From Apostichopus japonicus (lineage: Eukaryota; Echinodermata; Holothuroidea; Aspidochirotida; Stichopodidae), in the NCBI RefSeq assembly GCF_037975245.1, contig NC_092580.1, forward strand, positions 27,185,501 through 27,249,500: a stretch of 64,000 nt of DNA, in the 5' to 3' direction. Within the stretch, counting starts at the first letter, position 1. Each line of letters starts with the position of its first letter. The notes under the pieces were generated by a model. The model was given only the letters and a program-made list of their open reading frames with translations. It did not search any database and was not told where the DNA came from. Both the position numbers and the translations under genes were made by a program. This document shows, in pieces, positions 1 through 12,100 of this stretch.

Positions 1-143
1 CCAAATAAGATTTTTTTTTTCTCATTTAAAAATGAAAAAGGGGTTTTTCAGACTTGCGAAGCGGGGGGCGGAATGATACTTCCGCCCCTCCACATTTTTC
101 ACTGGGGGGCTGCCCCCCCAGCCCCCCGGTTCCTACGCCCTTG
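1..143. mobile_element. Terminus of a hAT-like DNA transposon, cut by the window edge
   Basis: The segment has a G/C-tract-rich structure typical of the ends of invertebrate hAT-type nonautonomous elements. There is an inverted pair of GGGGCGGAAG-type blocks around 60-90, a second G-tract/C-tract inverted pair around 104-128, and an abrupt end at CCTACGCCCTTG. Read from the other strand, the terminus begins CAAGGGCGTAGGAACC. The other end and its target duplication lie outside the window, so the superfamily assignment rests only on terminus style. A similar 10-base start, CAAGGGCGTC, occurs at 26,470, just before a poly-G run and a long AT microsatellite, and may be another relic. Confidence 0.4.
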
Positions 144-315
144 CATGTATACACCTCTAATTCTAAACTATAGTACCTTATGTTTGTCTTGAAATAGACA
201 TAACACATAATTGACATTGTAAACTATCGTTGATCCATTTATCTTCAATTGCAATGAAACAATAAAAGGCAAAGAAACGTTCATCGCTCGCTTTTATCAG
301 CTACCATACAACCAT

Positions 316-333
316 GGAGTTGTTAACAACTCC
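316..333. repeat. Dispersed palindrome, copy 1
   Basis: An exact 18-base palindrome, GGAGTTGTTAACAACTCC, is followed by CTG, so it matches the core of the CAGGGAGTTGT...ACAACTCCCTG palindromes at 3755-3777 and 13,460-13,583. The recurrence at separate sites marks it as a dispersed repeat family, not a chance inverted repeat. Confidence 0.7.
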
Positions 334-3300
334 CTGATACAACAATTTTACTGGCTACCGTAGAAAACACCCCGTGCACTCGATCGTACGCACACAGCAG
401 TTGCAAATTGCATGCCCATCCTATGTTTATGTTAGTGGTTGTAAAACCACTTGTTAGCTATTCACTCGCACTTGTCTATGTGATCAGCTGTTATCGTGTA
501 GTCGAGATCTAACTGCTCAAAATTGAGCTGTAATATTCGTGTTGTTCAAACCCGGGAAGGCTCTAACACCACAGGAATCTCATAAATTGATATATTTACA
601 TCGACAGGGGAGACACCAACATATTGCCAACATGCCGATGAAAAGAAGGGTGAGTTTGTAAAGCAATTGATTCAAATGGATGCTTAGATTATTTATTTTG
701 AAATAGTGTGCAATCCCGCGTTGACATATCGCGTAGAGCCCTGAGCGATATATGTGCAACACCAAGGTACATAACGCATACGTTGCTTCAGCTTGGAATT
801 ACGAACGTTGTAAGGCTTTGTAAACATCTGTCAGTGGTTTAAGATTACATTCTGTGCTTCAAGATATAACTAACCCCTTTTAGAAAGGTACATGGACAAA
901 AGAAGTGATTGGTTGCCAGGGACGCTTGTGCAGGAATTTAATTAACTGAACCCAGCCTACATGCAATATCGTGCGGCGTTGTATTCGCTATCGGTGTGTA
1001 TGGTTCAGTGTAATATAGTTTTCCACATGTCTCTGTGCAACAGCCAACAATCGGCTACAATAGCCTATTGGATCTCTAGCTCTGATGCGGTTCAACTTGA
1101 TATCACTTGTTAGTCGTATTTAAATGTAATTAATGTATGCAAGGTGTTAGTTATATTTTCGTGTGACAAAGATAAGTTTCAAATATAAGTACATAGTACT
1201 ACTACTAGCTAGATGTAGTCTATACTGGAAGTTTGGCTTTCCACATAGATGTTGAAATCGCCATTGCTAATATTATATCAGTACCCGAGCACTTAGGCTA
1301 CAGTACACGTATATCATTGACTCGGGCCCATGGCCCCGGAGTTGGACCTCACCCCAAGACTACCATCTATTCAATGGTGTCTGATTTGACATGGTTAGCG
1401 CAAGATGCGGTTTTCTTTAAACATAAAAGGAATAAAATCGATCAGGCAAGCCTACATTCAACAGGATTTTCTATAAGTAGCACGTATTGTATCAACTCCG
1501 AACGTCCAGGCTGGCTTATATGCCGATACCAAGAGGCAAGACATCAAATGTATGTGTATTAAAAACGTTTATATTTGTAATGTTTTCATTTTAATGGAGT
1601 CATAGCGTTACATGGGCTCCACACACTTTGTATACCGCATATGCACAGATTAACGTATGCCCCATTACAAATCGTTAATAAATCAATAAACAAACAACTA
1701 ATGGCGAATACCACAGTCAGATGTTCTCATGACAGAAGGCAAATGCATATATATGTAAATAGAAGAGCACGTGACCAGAGTACATTTATAAGCATTTAAT
1801 TTATTGGAATAACCGGGAGCCCTATAATTAAGTATATGCAAGAGTGCAATTGTCTCGTTAAATATACCTTTATTTAGAGCCATGCATAGCCTATGAGTGT
1901 CAACGTATATATGATAACTGCTTGTATATCGAAATCCGGGAGCTGTTACACCAGCCTGGTATTGATTACGGTAACCAATAAACCATTCAAACCAAAATGA
2001 TGAATTTTGTCGTATTGATAACACTGAGTTGAGACAGCATGATTTATGGACGATCATAGCAGTGTCAAATTTGGAATGTTCACTGTAAGACAGAAAAAAA
2101 AGAGTCGAAAACTTGACCCTGAGAAATTTGACCTGCTCAAACACCTGTTAGCAATAATCAGCTGGCTGTATTCCCATCCTATTCCATGAGTCAACGTATC
2201 ATGAAGGAATTCACTCAAAGTTCTTAGTTTCTCATTTATTTTGGATATTATTTGATACTTGAATACCTTAACAACGCTTCATATTTTCTATGGGATCACG
2301 TCGTGACTGAGACCTTTAAAAAATATATAGTTTCCAGCTTCAGGCTAATTCGCATATTATATGATATGAGTTTTGTTAATAAATATACATAGGCTATAGG
2401 CTGGCACGCCAATATTTAATTCGATTGAAATCGCATAAGCTTTTTGTGAAGGCCTACCGTCACGGAGGTAGTGAAGACTTTCTCTAAAATATTGACAAAT
2501 AATTTGGAAGGATTATTACAATATACAATGCTGTACTGTCCCAACATATGATTCCTCAATAACGCATTTAATTTATGCAGAGCTATAAGACCGGTGATAT
2601 TTATTTATGTTTCTACTTCGTTATTGTATTATTTGTTGTCGTGGGCGGAGGGTGGGGGGGGGGTAAGATGAGGAGGGGGAATGTCAAATCTTTACCAAAC
2701 TGCAAGGACGTCTTGTCGTTTCTGCATTCATCTCTCCGATCTATATACTGCCAACGGAATACCGCTTTAATGTTTTTGCAGGCCTGTATATGTTACATGT
2801 TTATCACATGCGGTACGGAGCGGCATGATATATAGGCTACATACAATGTATATATTTGAAACGTTGTTTATACATGCTGGTAGTCTATATACCAGACGCG
2901 ACATTGATGTTTGGGTGATGTCATTAAAATAACTTTAAAGGTGTACCGCTGTTTTGGTTTGCAATCGATCCTTTATCACTCTCGCCAAGCCATGGGCATA
3001 TTAACACACAATGATTATACAATCACCGCAATGACTATTCTGCATGCTTCTCTTAATGAATTGTGTACTTTCATACCCGTATCCACAAATTTGATGTTAA
3101 AATTAATCTTGTATATAAACATCGTTGTTTTTTGCTAACCGTCCCTTCGTTCTGCGGCGTTAGCAATATACATGATTTCAGATACCGCATATAGGCTATC
3201 TTTCATAAATATACGTTCGCGCCTTGCACCTCAAGATTTGGACACATGCAATGCATAGCGTTAACCAAAAATATAGTTCTATATCACCTATATCACATAG

Positions 3301-3754
3301 CCTAATTTGGGCTGTTTTTCAATAACAAAGGCATAGCGACAGAGGATTTTGACGTTCGCGGTGATACCTCGTCAAAGTACAACTTTTTTCTGCCGACTCA
3401 AAGTTGACAAAAGTCACTTGTTGTAGCGCAGAGTCAATATGTAGGCCCTCGTTATCCACACCAAGTTGCACCAATGCAGTAACAATTCCGCATTCTTTAG
3501 TTCCACATATAATACCATCAACTCAAAACACGCCCCTTGGTTTGCTAAATCTTTTTAGCAGTTACCCGAATCAAAATTTGATCAGTGATTTAAGTAAATA
3601 ATCAACTTGGTCTGTAATAGACTTTAAGTCAATATCTTTAACCTGATAAACTGCTTCAGGAAAGTTCGTGGCAATATATACAGGCCTATTTCGAGAGTAA
3701 GTGCTTCTAACAGCTGCCGAGGTTGACCGTACAGAAGTCTTACCAGCCTTACAA

Positions 3755-3777
3755 CAGGGAGTTGTAACAACTCCCTG
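3755..3777. repeat. Dispersed palindrome, copy 2
   Basis: This is a perfect 23-base palindrome with an 11-base arm (CAGGGAGTTGT), one central base and the complementary arm. The arms match the palindromes at 316 and 13,504. It could fold as a tight hairpin. It may be a minimal palindromic mobile element or the fused ends of a deleted transposon. No target duplication is evident. Confidence 0.75.
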
Positions 3778-6639
3778 CTTACAGCCTGGTAACCATGCAT
3801 CATTACTGCTAATCGAGTTTGACATTTACCATGGTGGTTGTATACCCAAGAGCCCTGTTTGTGTTAGCAAGTTTAAGGCTTCTTCTTCTTCTTCTTATGT
3901 TCAGGCGATATCTTGCATGGGTTGTTAAAATGGAGTATTGTAGAAAATAGAACTGCATTTGTGGGCTTTATAACCAAATTGAAAATCAAGTTCATTTCTA
4001 CGTAGGTGTTAGTGTATGGTTTGTATATGGTTTACTGTAGGTATATATACTTGTAAACAACATGGTTACACGTGGAACATAATGCATAGGCTACATACAT
4101 TAGGAAGGGATCTCGATACATATGCGCGCACTCAAGAGGCATGTATTAAGCAATATATAAAGCTTTATTCATGAACATATTTGCTTGAATCTCGCTTTTC
4201 CTTGAATATCAACTCGTTGATTAATTTTTGTTGTAACTTATGTATAATTCCTTTGAAAATTTTTGCAACAGTGGGTGACTGGGTGGATAAAATTCTTAAT
4301 GTTCTACACGGCCCATTTGGGTTAGACCTGTTCATGTTTGTAGTGGATGACGTTTGGTCTGCGTGCAGCTGTACAGGTACTGAAATGCTAAATAAAAGTC
4401 CAGGTGTAATGCGAAGACTTTCTTCGGGATGCTTTTTGCAATGTTACTTGCACACTGGCACCATTAGCTGCACGACCTCTATAATGTACAATAACCTGCA
4501 AGTTGTACCTTTAGTACGGACCTGAGTTTTGAGCCCTGATAAACGTAACTTCAGTATCACAACCTTCGTTAACTCAGCAAAGGACGTGAATGGATTACCT
4601 ATAGTCTATGGTACACAAGGCAGACTGATTAGGTAACCTCTGCTAAGAAACACAAATACTGTTAGGCAGACAAGGGTTTTATGACTCTCAGATAACTTGT
4701 TGACCACGTATTATAAGTTTGTCAAGGGCAAATGGTGTAGGATTTTACCCTAATTTATAATCATATTGTTGACATGAAGCTGATAGCAAATCCTTCATTA
4801 GAATGTACAAATCAATCCAGTCTTGATCATTCATTTTGCAATAAAAGATATTTCTCGTCGTGCATATATAATGTACATATACTTAACTAACAGTATATTT
4901 TAAAAACATTTCGATATTGTCATGATGTGTTAACTTTCGAAAGTTAACGCATCTCATTATATAGTATGTGTTTTCACCCTACTCTATAACACATAATCAG
5001 TATATAAATAAACAGTGTATTCGCTAATGAGATTCGTTGAAATGATATATGCCTATTTCGTGTAACGGCTGCACGGGTGACATGCCCTTGATTACGTCAA
5101 AACGTATGTTTTGATTTTCGACAGAATTCTTGCAAACATTGGTTATGAAGTTAAATAAAACCGGAGGTAGACTGAACTGAACAGTAAACTTTTCTCTCAC
5201 TGTTTGGTTTTTTATACCCGTTCCAAAAGTGCACTTTCTCTGGGTCAGAACTGTACATGCGCTGATCATAATTATACAACATCATTATAACAGCATTATA
5301 CTATATGCATATGCGGCCTTGGTATAGTCCTACCCTTTGTAACTTGTACAGGCAAAACGTTTCGGGTCACCCGTCCTTAGCCCCTGTAGTGAGCTCCCTG
5401 CTCAGATCTTGTCAGTATAATACGGTTCCAGTTAACCGTTGAGTGGCATCGCCCTTTGTCACCACAGCAGGGAGCATAATTATTTCGTTTTCATTGCGAG
5501 GTTACTGTAACTTTTCGAAACGTTTTTACAAAGTATAATCAAAATGCGCGGTGCATATAAGGTTAACTAAACCATATCATCAAATGAGGCAGGTTGCCTA
5601 CACGCCCTACCCACCCAAAGTCGATAAAACGAAAACACGCCATTGCAGGGTGAAGAGGTCCCTTAAACACTACTTACTTAGTTTTACTTTGATCATTGAC
5701 GTTGTTATTTGAAACAAGCGTATATAAGCATTAATATGCAGGCCAGTGTATACATGCCATGGTCTTGTGAAGCTCAGTATACAAGCTCGGTCTCTACAAT
5801 TGTACAGCAGTGATCATGGTCTTGAACTTGTATTGAAAAACAAGTAGTTTTCGTGACTTCAGTATGAAACACCATAGACAAGAATACACGGATACTTTTT
5901 AAATCCCCGCGGAATGGTCCGAGTTAGTCATCGCCTCGGAAAAAATGACCTTTGACATATCAACCATACAGTTGCAGGCTAACATTAAGAGGTTGCTTGG
6001 TAACCGACTTGTTTACGGCCCATGAACAGATGGCAGTCAGGCCCCGCATTTTTTTTTCAAGCGCGACACTTTTTACGACAAACCACAGCAAGATATAGGT
6101 ATATAAATAGTTTACCCAATTCCCACTGAAACGAAAAGTATTCGAGGGTGAGACGCCACATAAGCTGTAAAATTATGGAAATTTATACAAGATGAATTTG
6201 TTTTGCCTGCTCTAGAAGCTGCTACTCTATAACTTCCTTGTTTTACCTTTCTTATATACTTCATCTTCCAATTCACTTGTCGATGCCACTACGTTCGTCG
6301 TTGTACCACGTTGCCAGGTGGCCATAATGTTTGTTTCAAGAACTTGCAAAAGATGTTTCAAAAATGTTTGACAGTGCTGGAATATCCAGTTGCATGGTAT
6401 TAAGTTTTCTGACAGTCCCTGTTTAATTTTAATTCATATAGTGCTATAAACTTAGCAAGACGGTGAACTCTCTTCACTGAAGTTTGATACCAAGCGATAC
6501 TTGATCGTCTAATTTAGGACAACGGCCACAACAGGTGTTAAAAGCTCCATTTTGTGTTGGGTCGTAGCTACCCCCCTTCTTCACCCCCTCCCATTCCCAT
6601 CCTAAAAAGTAAAAGTAAGAAATCTTTTCGTTTGGTGCT

Positions 6640-6790
6640 ATCTTTTGGCAAATTATGCATGTGTGTCACAAATTAAGTTCAGAATGTCTTCTGATTTCGG
6701 ATTTGCCATGAATTTGCCCGAATTTTGCGAAGCTTGTAGACAAAACTTTTTAAGCGTTGCGCCACCATGAGTTGGCGCGAAGGTAAAATA
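6640..6790. mobile_element. Possible relic related to the intron-1 hAT MITE
   Basis: Around 6754-6781 a segment built on the inverted pair GCGCCA...TGGCGC, preceded by AAGCG, closely matches a segment near 51,667-51,694 inside the well-bounded hAT-type MITE of filamin intron 1. I could not find terminal repeats or a target duplication here, so this may be a decayed fragment or an unrelated hairpin. The borders are approximate. Confidence 0.25.
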
Positions 6791-7769
6791 TCATTAGATT
6801 TGTGACTAATTCGAAATATAATGAAGCTTCCAGCTCAAGGCAAAAGCCAAGACAAGCTGTACCCCTGGAAGCAGAAAGAAGACGCGTCATCGCATATATA
6901 GGGTTTTATATGAATGCGTATAGCATTACGTAACTTCTTGTATACCCAGCAGCATACAGTTAAATCTCTCTTCATAGAGCTTATGTATACGCCCCTTACA
7001 GTGAGTATTCTGATGTGCAAGTTACAATATAACTTATGAAGGTTTCGGACTTTCGATTAACGTTGATATGGTCATCAGATATGCATACATATACCCTAAT
7101 AGGCTTCTATGACCCTCCACATATAAAGAGAGTGAGTACATTCGTCCTTCATTAAGACTCGCAGATCGTTGGGTTAATCTTAAACCAGGACGCTGTTGTT
7201 CTTGTTCTGGGCTGTAAAGCTCTTTAAAAGTTTAAGCCCCCTGTAGACTAATTCACTTTTATGTCTAAACGATTTAAGGATTTGCCATAGACTAGCTGCA
7301 CAATAGGGTCGTTCATGCGTGTTATGAACGGCTAGGCGTAGTGACCTGGCTCCACCAATGGATGCATAATATTATGTACAGTAACGCAGTTTGCCAGGCC
7401 TTTTCGGGAACTGAGATGATGGTCCATCCGTAATGTTAAAAGGTCTGATGAAGCCTAAAGTTGATGCATAGTGTCAGATATGTCTTAGCCCGGAAGGGGA
7501 GGGGGGGGGGATGGTAGGAATATGATGGAAAGACAACATTTATTTGGGGCATGAGTGGGAAATCTAATATACCCATCCTTACTACTGGGTATTTGCAAGC
7601 GCACTTTTACCCTCTTTCCCTGCCTCGACGCCTTATATACTGTCTCATTAATATGCAAACAGTTTTGACGATTTCAGAAAAACAAACGCCCAACGATATT
7701 TTGGAAAGCCTGCAAATGCAATAGATAAAGTCATTTAAAGATAACTCAGGGTCTGTCAACTATAGAATA

Positions 7770-7777
7770 GATTCAAG
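7770..7777. repeat. Left target-site duplication of the hAT-like element
   Basis: GATTCAAG directly precedes the CAGGGTTCG terminus and is repeated exactly at 9143-9150, directly after the CGAACCCTG terminus. An undecayed 8-bp duplication suggests a relatively recent insertion. Confidence 0.9.
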
Positions 7778-9142
7778 CAGGGTTCGCAGGTTTCTTCCGG
7801 GGGTGGAAAAAACCGCGGAATAAACCGCGGTTTATTCCACTCGGAAGAAATAGGTTTCTTCCAGTTTCTTCCGGACAAAATGGAAGAAACTCATTTTTTG
7901 GGGAAAAACTGTTGACAAAGTTTCATAACAACTTGCAATGATTTCTAACTATGTAATAAATGGACAAGAAGCACTATAGTGTCATCTAGGTAGTCTATAT
8001 CTAGGTTTGGAGAACATGACCTGCTTCCAGCATATACTGTACACAATATAGTACTAGGCTACTAGCAGCGGACAAATCAGGGAACAACTATGGGCAAGCT
8101 ATATTTTGCAGACCAGGATGGTCCTGATTATAGCCCAGTTCTTAGTTAAAAACTAGTTTCTGAGTGGAGGGCAAGTGTTCCCTGGATATTAGTGTAGGCC
8201 TACTACAATGCACACTCATTACTACGATTACATTGACCACTATGACCATATTTTGTGGAGATTGAACTCAAGACATGAGGGTTACAGATTCGACTGGAAG
8301 TTGTAGTGTGAAATGAGGGCTGGCTCGTGGCCAGCTGTGTTTAATTGTGGATGTTTGTTCTTTTTGCTGTTGGGATGACAAGTCCTCCTGTTAACTACAA
8401 GTTGTAATGTAGGGAGTTGCAGAAATTAAACTGTTGCCTAAATCTAACAGATATAGTTCGGCTATTTTCTTGTATGTATGTATATGTGATCTTCCCGCAA
8501 GCAGGAACTCGCGAAAGAAGCCATGAAGGCTTATAGACTCGCAAGCTGACCGAAGCCAATCTCTCGGCACACATCCATTTAACGTCCATGTCGGGAAGTT
8601 GTTATTGAACAACACCCTTGCCAGACGACACACCTTGCTGTCGGCGGGGAATCGAACCGGGGATCTCATGACTGGGAGACGCCGACGTTAACCACTAGGC
8701 TATACACTCCGCCTTGGTGTTCATTGTATTAAATCCTCAGTTGATGGGCCAATCCAGGTTAATCATTCATTCAGTATGGCCAGTTATGCAATTCTGGTTG
8801 ATGGGGGAATTGCGAGATGATAAGTAGTCCTTCAATATTGTGATTTATAAGCAAAGTTCTTTTGGTGTAGAAAAACAACCCAAAATTATAATAAAAAAAA
8901 TCATATTTTGATGGTTTCAATAGTTTGCATTTCAGTCAGATGGTGGTAAACTATTTGTCTCTTTATCATGTATGTGGGTTGTGCTGCGTATATGCCAATT
9001 TTCACAGTTTCTTCCAGTTTCTTCTGGTTTCTTCCAGTTTCTTCCGGAAGAAACTGGAAGAAACCTGGAAGAAACAGGTTTCTTCCAGTTTCTTCCACGT
9101 CCCCGGAAGAAATAGGTTTCTTCCGGAAGAAACCGAACCCTG
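7778..9142. mobile_element. Non-autonomous hAT-like transposon with 8-bp target duplication
   Basis: The left end reads CAGGGTTCGCAGGTTTCTTC. The right end, read on the opposite strand, starts CAGGGTTCGGTTTCTTCCGG, so the termini are inverted repeats differing by a 3-base indel. The element is flanked on both sides by the same 8 bases, GATTCAAG (7770-7777 and 9143-9150). An 8-bp duplication and CAGGG termini are hallmarks of hAT-superfamily insertion. Both ends carry sub-terminal arrays of TTTCTTCC and its complement (about 7788-7895 and 9006-9135). No transposase frame is present, and short open frames over the arrays are by-products of the repeat. A tRNA-derived SINE lies inside it. Confidence 0.9.
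8385..8713 (-). mobile_element. tRNA-derived SINE nested in the hAT-like element
   Basis: Read on the minus strand, 8713 to about 8640 looks like a tRNA. It starts with GGCGGAG, followed by an A-box (TAGCCTAGTGG) and a B-box (GGTTCGATTCC) at the spacing of an RNA polymerase III internal promoter. A tRNA-unrelated body continues to about 8385. The 3' acceptor side does not pair cleanly with the 5' start, so I call a SINE head and not a functional tRNA gene. The body end is estimated, and no clear target duplication was found. It lies wholly within the hAT-like element, so it inserted into that element or was carried by it. Confidence 0.65.
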
Positions 9143-9150
9143 GATTCAAG
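9143..9150. repeat. Right target-site duplication of the hAT-like element
   Basis: An exact copy of GATTCAAG at 7770-7777, abutting the right inverted terminus. Confidence 0.9.
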
Positions 9151-12100
9151 CGAAATGCACTCTCTGTCCCTATACGGTATTACAGTGTTTACACACTGTG
9201 GTGTTGTTTAGTCATTTTTATCTGTTTACAACTTGTTATATATTACATGGAAGAAGACTAACCATTGCTTTGTATCGATGATGACCATCATACCTGTTAA
9301 CTATCACGCTTAACTCATACATCATGCCTGATAATTTCACTGTTTACAATGACCATTTCCTCACTGAAATTAGAAATCAATTAACAGAATATTCCCCATT
9401 TCTCAATTTCTGAATCACAGAATAGTGTAAGGCCATATACATAGCAGTGAACTGAACCCAGAAATCACGCATAGAGCTATTTGATCTAAAACGTTGAAGG
9501 GTATCTCTCAACGCTGTTGCTAAGTAACAACGTTTTTTTATGATTTGGAAAGCGCTGGTCTCACTTCGATTCTTGTTTTCTGTGCCAGTTCGCTGACATA
9601 TTGAACTATTTTTAGACAAAAATTCTGAAATTGTGTCTTTGTATCTTATTTTTTTTTATAATACTCTTGATGCAAACTGAGTGTTTCAGTCAAGCAAGGA
9701 GTAGTCTACATTGAAATTGAATTAGCACACACAATGTGCAGAAGTTTAATCGAGCAAAGGAACTTCTATTTCACAATTGATTTCTAAATTTTGTGGTTCA
9801 GAGTGTCGCTAAAATAATGAATGGAAAGGATGTATGAATGAGGTGAAACACGAACGTGCAGCAGCTCATTCATATGAGAGTACCGTTGTTATTAATGAGT
9901 GCATAGTGTGTTTATGATGTTTAATTTATCTTTTTGTTTGGGCGGGAATCTGCCCATGGCCTTTGCAGCTTGTCGTTTTGCCGAGGCCACTTACAAATTG
10001 GGTGTTTCCTTGTAGAGTATAAGCTGTGTGGGGGCGGGGGGTGGGCGGGGTGGGGTCGTTGTTCCCTAGTCGAGTGGGTATATCGGTGGGATAATCAGCA
10101 AGACCAGCACCTTCATACTTTAAATTTTTATAATTTCATATCGGTGTGTTGCATGTACGTGGCTAGTGTACTATGCGATGAGCATACTTACGGTGACATA
10201 CATAGAGGATAGTTCTGTTCGATCTGCAGTAAGGCCCAGTTCCTTCAGTTAACTAAGGGCCTTCTATGGTGTCACAATAAAGACAAGTTTACAGTGTGGA
10301 AGCAAAGCGCAAAAGGGCAAAACATGGCACTGAAGGAAACAGATCCATTCGGACGGAGGACCTAGGGTGATGACTTCCCTGATAGGTAGGAAGGGGGTGG
10401 GGCGGGCGCATGCTGTTCACTAGGTGGGATTTAAGTCACGAGCCCTCTAGCCAACGTAGCTTCCTAAACTACTGTGCAAAATATAATGTTGTAATACGTG
10501 CTTAATATTACTCGAACTGATGACCCGGATCTACTACAAAAACAATTACACACGTATATATTACCTTATAACAAGAGTTTATTAGTTGAGTTGAGGTGTG
10601 GCCTCTAGGTGGCCTTAAAGTAAAGATGAGTTTAGGGTATCTGACGTCATACGTTTGTAAATATATATACGTCCCGGAACTACCAAGGCTAACAACAAAC
10701 TAGATTCCTTTAAATGTGAGGGATAATTTGAAATGAAAATAGGTTTTAAATCCTGATGTAAAGTATCATATTGCCAACTCAACCATCAAGCTACACTGAC
10801 AATATGTTACGCATGTACATAGCATACTGTGGCCTAAAACACATATACACTCCACTGCCCACCGATAAGACGAGCGAATGAACTGGTGTGGTTTTGATGA
10901 ACTAGCTGTGTATAGCTCACTGTATAGCTATATCAGAAGATCGCCAACTTGTTGTTCGCCAACGCTGACAACATTGAGCATGTTAGAATATGTATTTGAA
11001 TAGGAACAAACATGTAAAATGTATAGTTCATCGATTCAGACAGAGCTGTGTAACGAAAAATGGTTAAATGGAAACATTTTCTTTGTGATGAAAAATCTTC
11101 TAATAAAGCGCGTTTCGTACGTTTGTTTCCATCGCGTTTCGTGTTACACCAAATTAGATTGGTTGGAGAGAAATGAAAGTGATGTTTCATCACACTAGTG
11201 ACTATATTCTGTTTCCTTGAAGGATTGTCTTGTTGCAAAGGAGCAAAGGGCACAATTCTTGATACTATAGTTCTGGTATGATTAAAAATTTGATTGATAT
11301 TTTGTTTATGATATTGCGACTGGCAAACAACACTGCAGAGTCCACGTCACGACGGAAGATACGCTGATATAAAGTCTCTATATAATTGGCTTCATAATGT
11401 ATCAAGTATTTAACCAAAGATATATATATAACGAAAAATAAAGACTGTTATGCAGAATACCGAGTTGTTTACACACCAAAGGAAGCCATTTTGAATACTT
11501 CACGTATGAATGACGTCACATCCAATATGGTTCTTTTCTTAAAGTACGGTATAGCTGAGAGCCTATACATAGTAAACACACATTAAAACAACCATGCATA
11601 TACCAGTACAGTGGTTAGTTGTAAGAAGAGTAACCTGGGTAGGACCTCCGCATGAATTTTGCACTATACACATCGCTTTGGGTGCATTTGTTTTCCTTTT
11701 ACCTTTTCGTCTATAGTGTCACGTGACCTTATCAAAACTTACTTTACTCTAATTTGTAGTTAATTCTGTAGAAAGTCGTATGAAAGTCATCATAACTGAA
11801 ACGGTAGGGTCACGGGGTCATATTGAGTCGATGTAGTATCATGGCTTTCGTACAGAGCTATGTATACCCATGTATGAGTTTTCTAACATTGACTTTCCAC
11901 ATACACAGATCAACAACCGATTGTGTGTTAGAAAATAAGACGTATTACGTGCATACATGTAATTGGTTTTTATAAATGTGTGGGAGTTCCTACCCTCAGA
12001 CTATTATTTTATATATGATTCAGTCAAAACTATTTTGTTATCAGTCGAGGTATTTATCATTCTCTAGGCCCCCCCCCCTCAATAAATTGTTTTTGTTCAA

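Larger units (their letters stand above)
144..6639. other. Gene-free stretch with no recognised coding sequence
   Basis: Only short open frames occur here, the longest being 148 codons on the minus strand at 1698-2144. None shows a recognisable domain, exon-like codon pattern or splice context. The stretch is AT-rich and contains a poly-G run near 2655 and two copies of a short palindrome that are listed separately. I see no RNA gene and no clear promoter. Confidence 0.6.

Noticed and set aside
1698-2144. A 148-codon minus-strand frame, the longest in the window
   Set aside because: No recognisable domain, and the amino acid pattern looks random. One frame of this length is expected by chance in 64 kb read in six frames.
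8640-8713. Possible functional tRNA gene on the minus strand
   Set aside because: A and B boxes are good, but the acceptor stem does not close and the sequence continues into a SINE-like body.
8901-9281. Overlapping open frames of 82-118 codons on both strands rich in F, L, S or E, T, R, K
   Set aside because: They translate the TTTCTTCC arrays at the right end of the hAT-like element and have no independent support.
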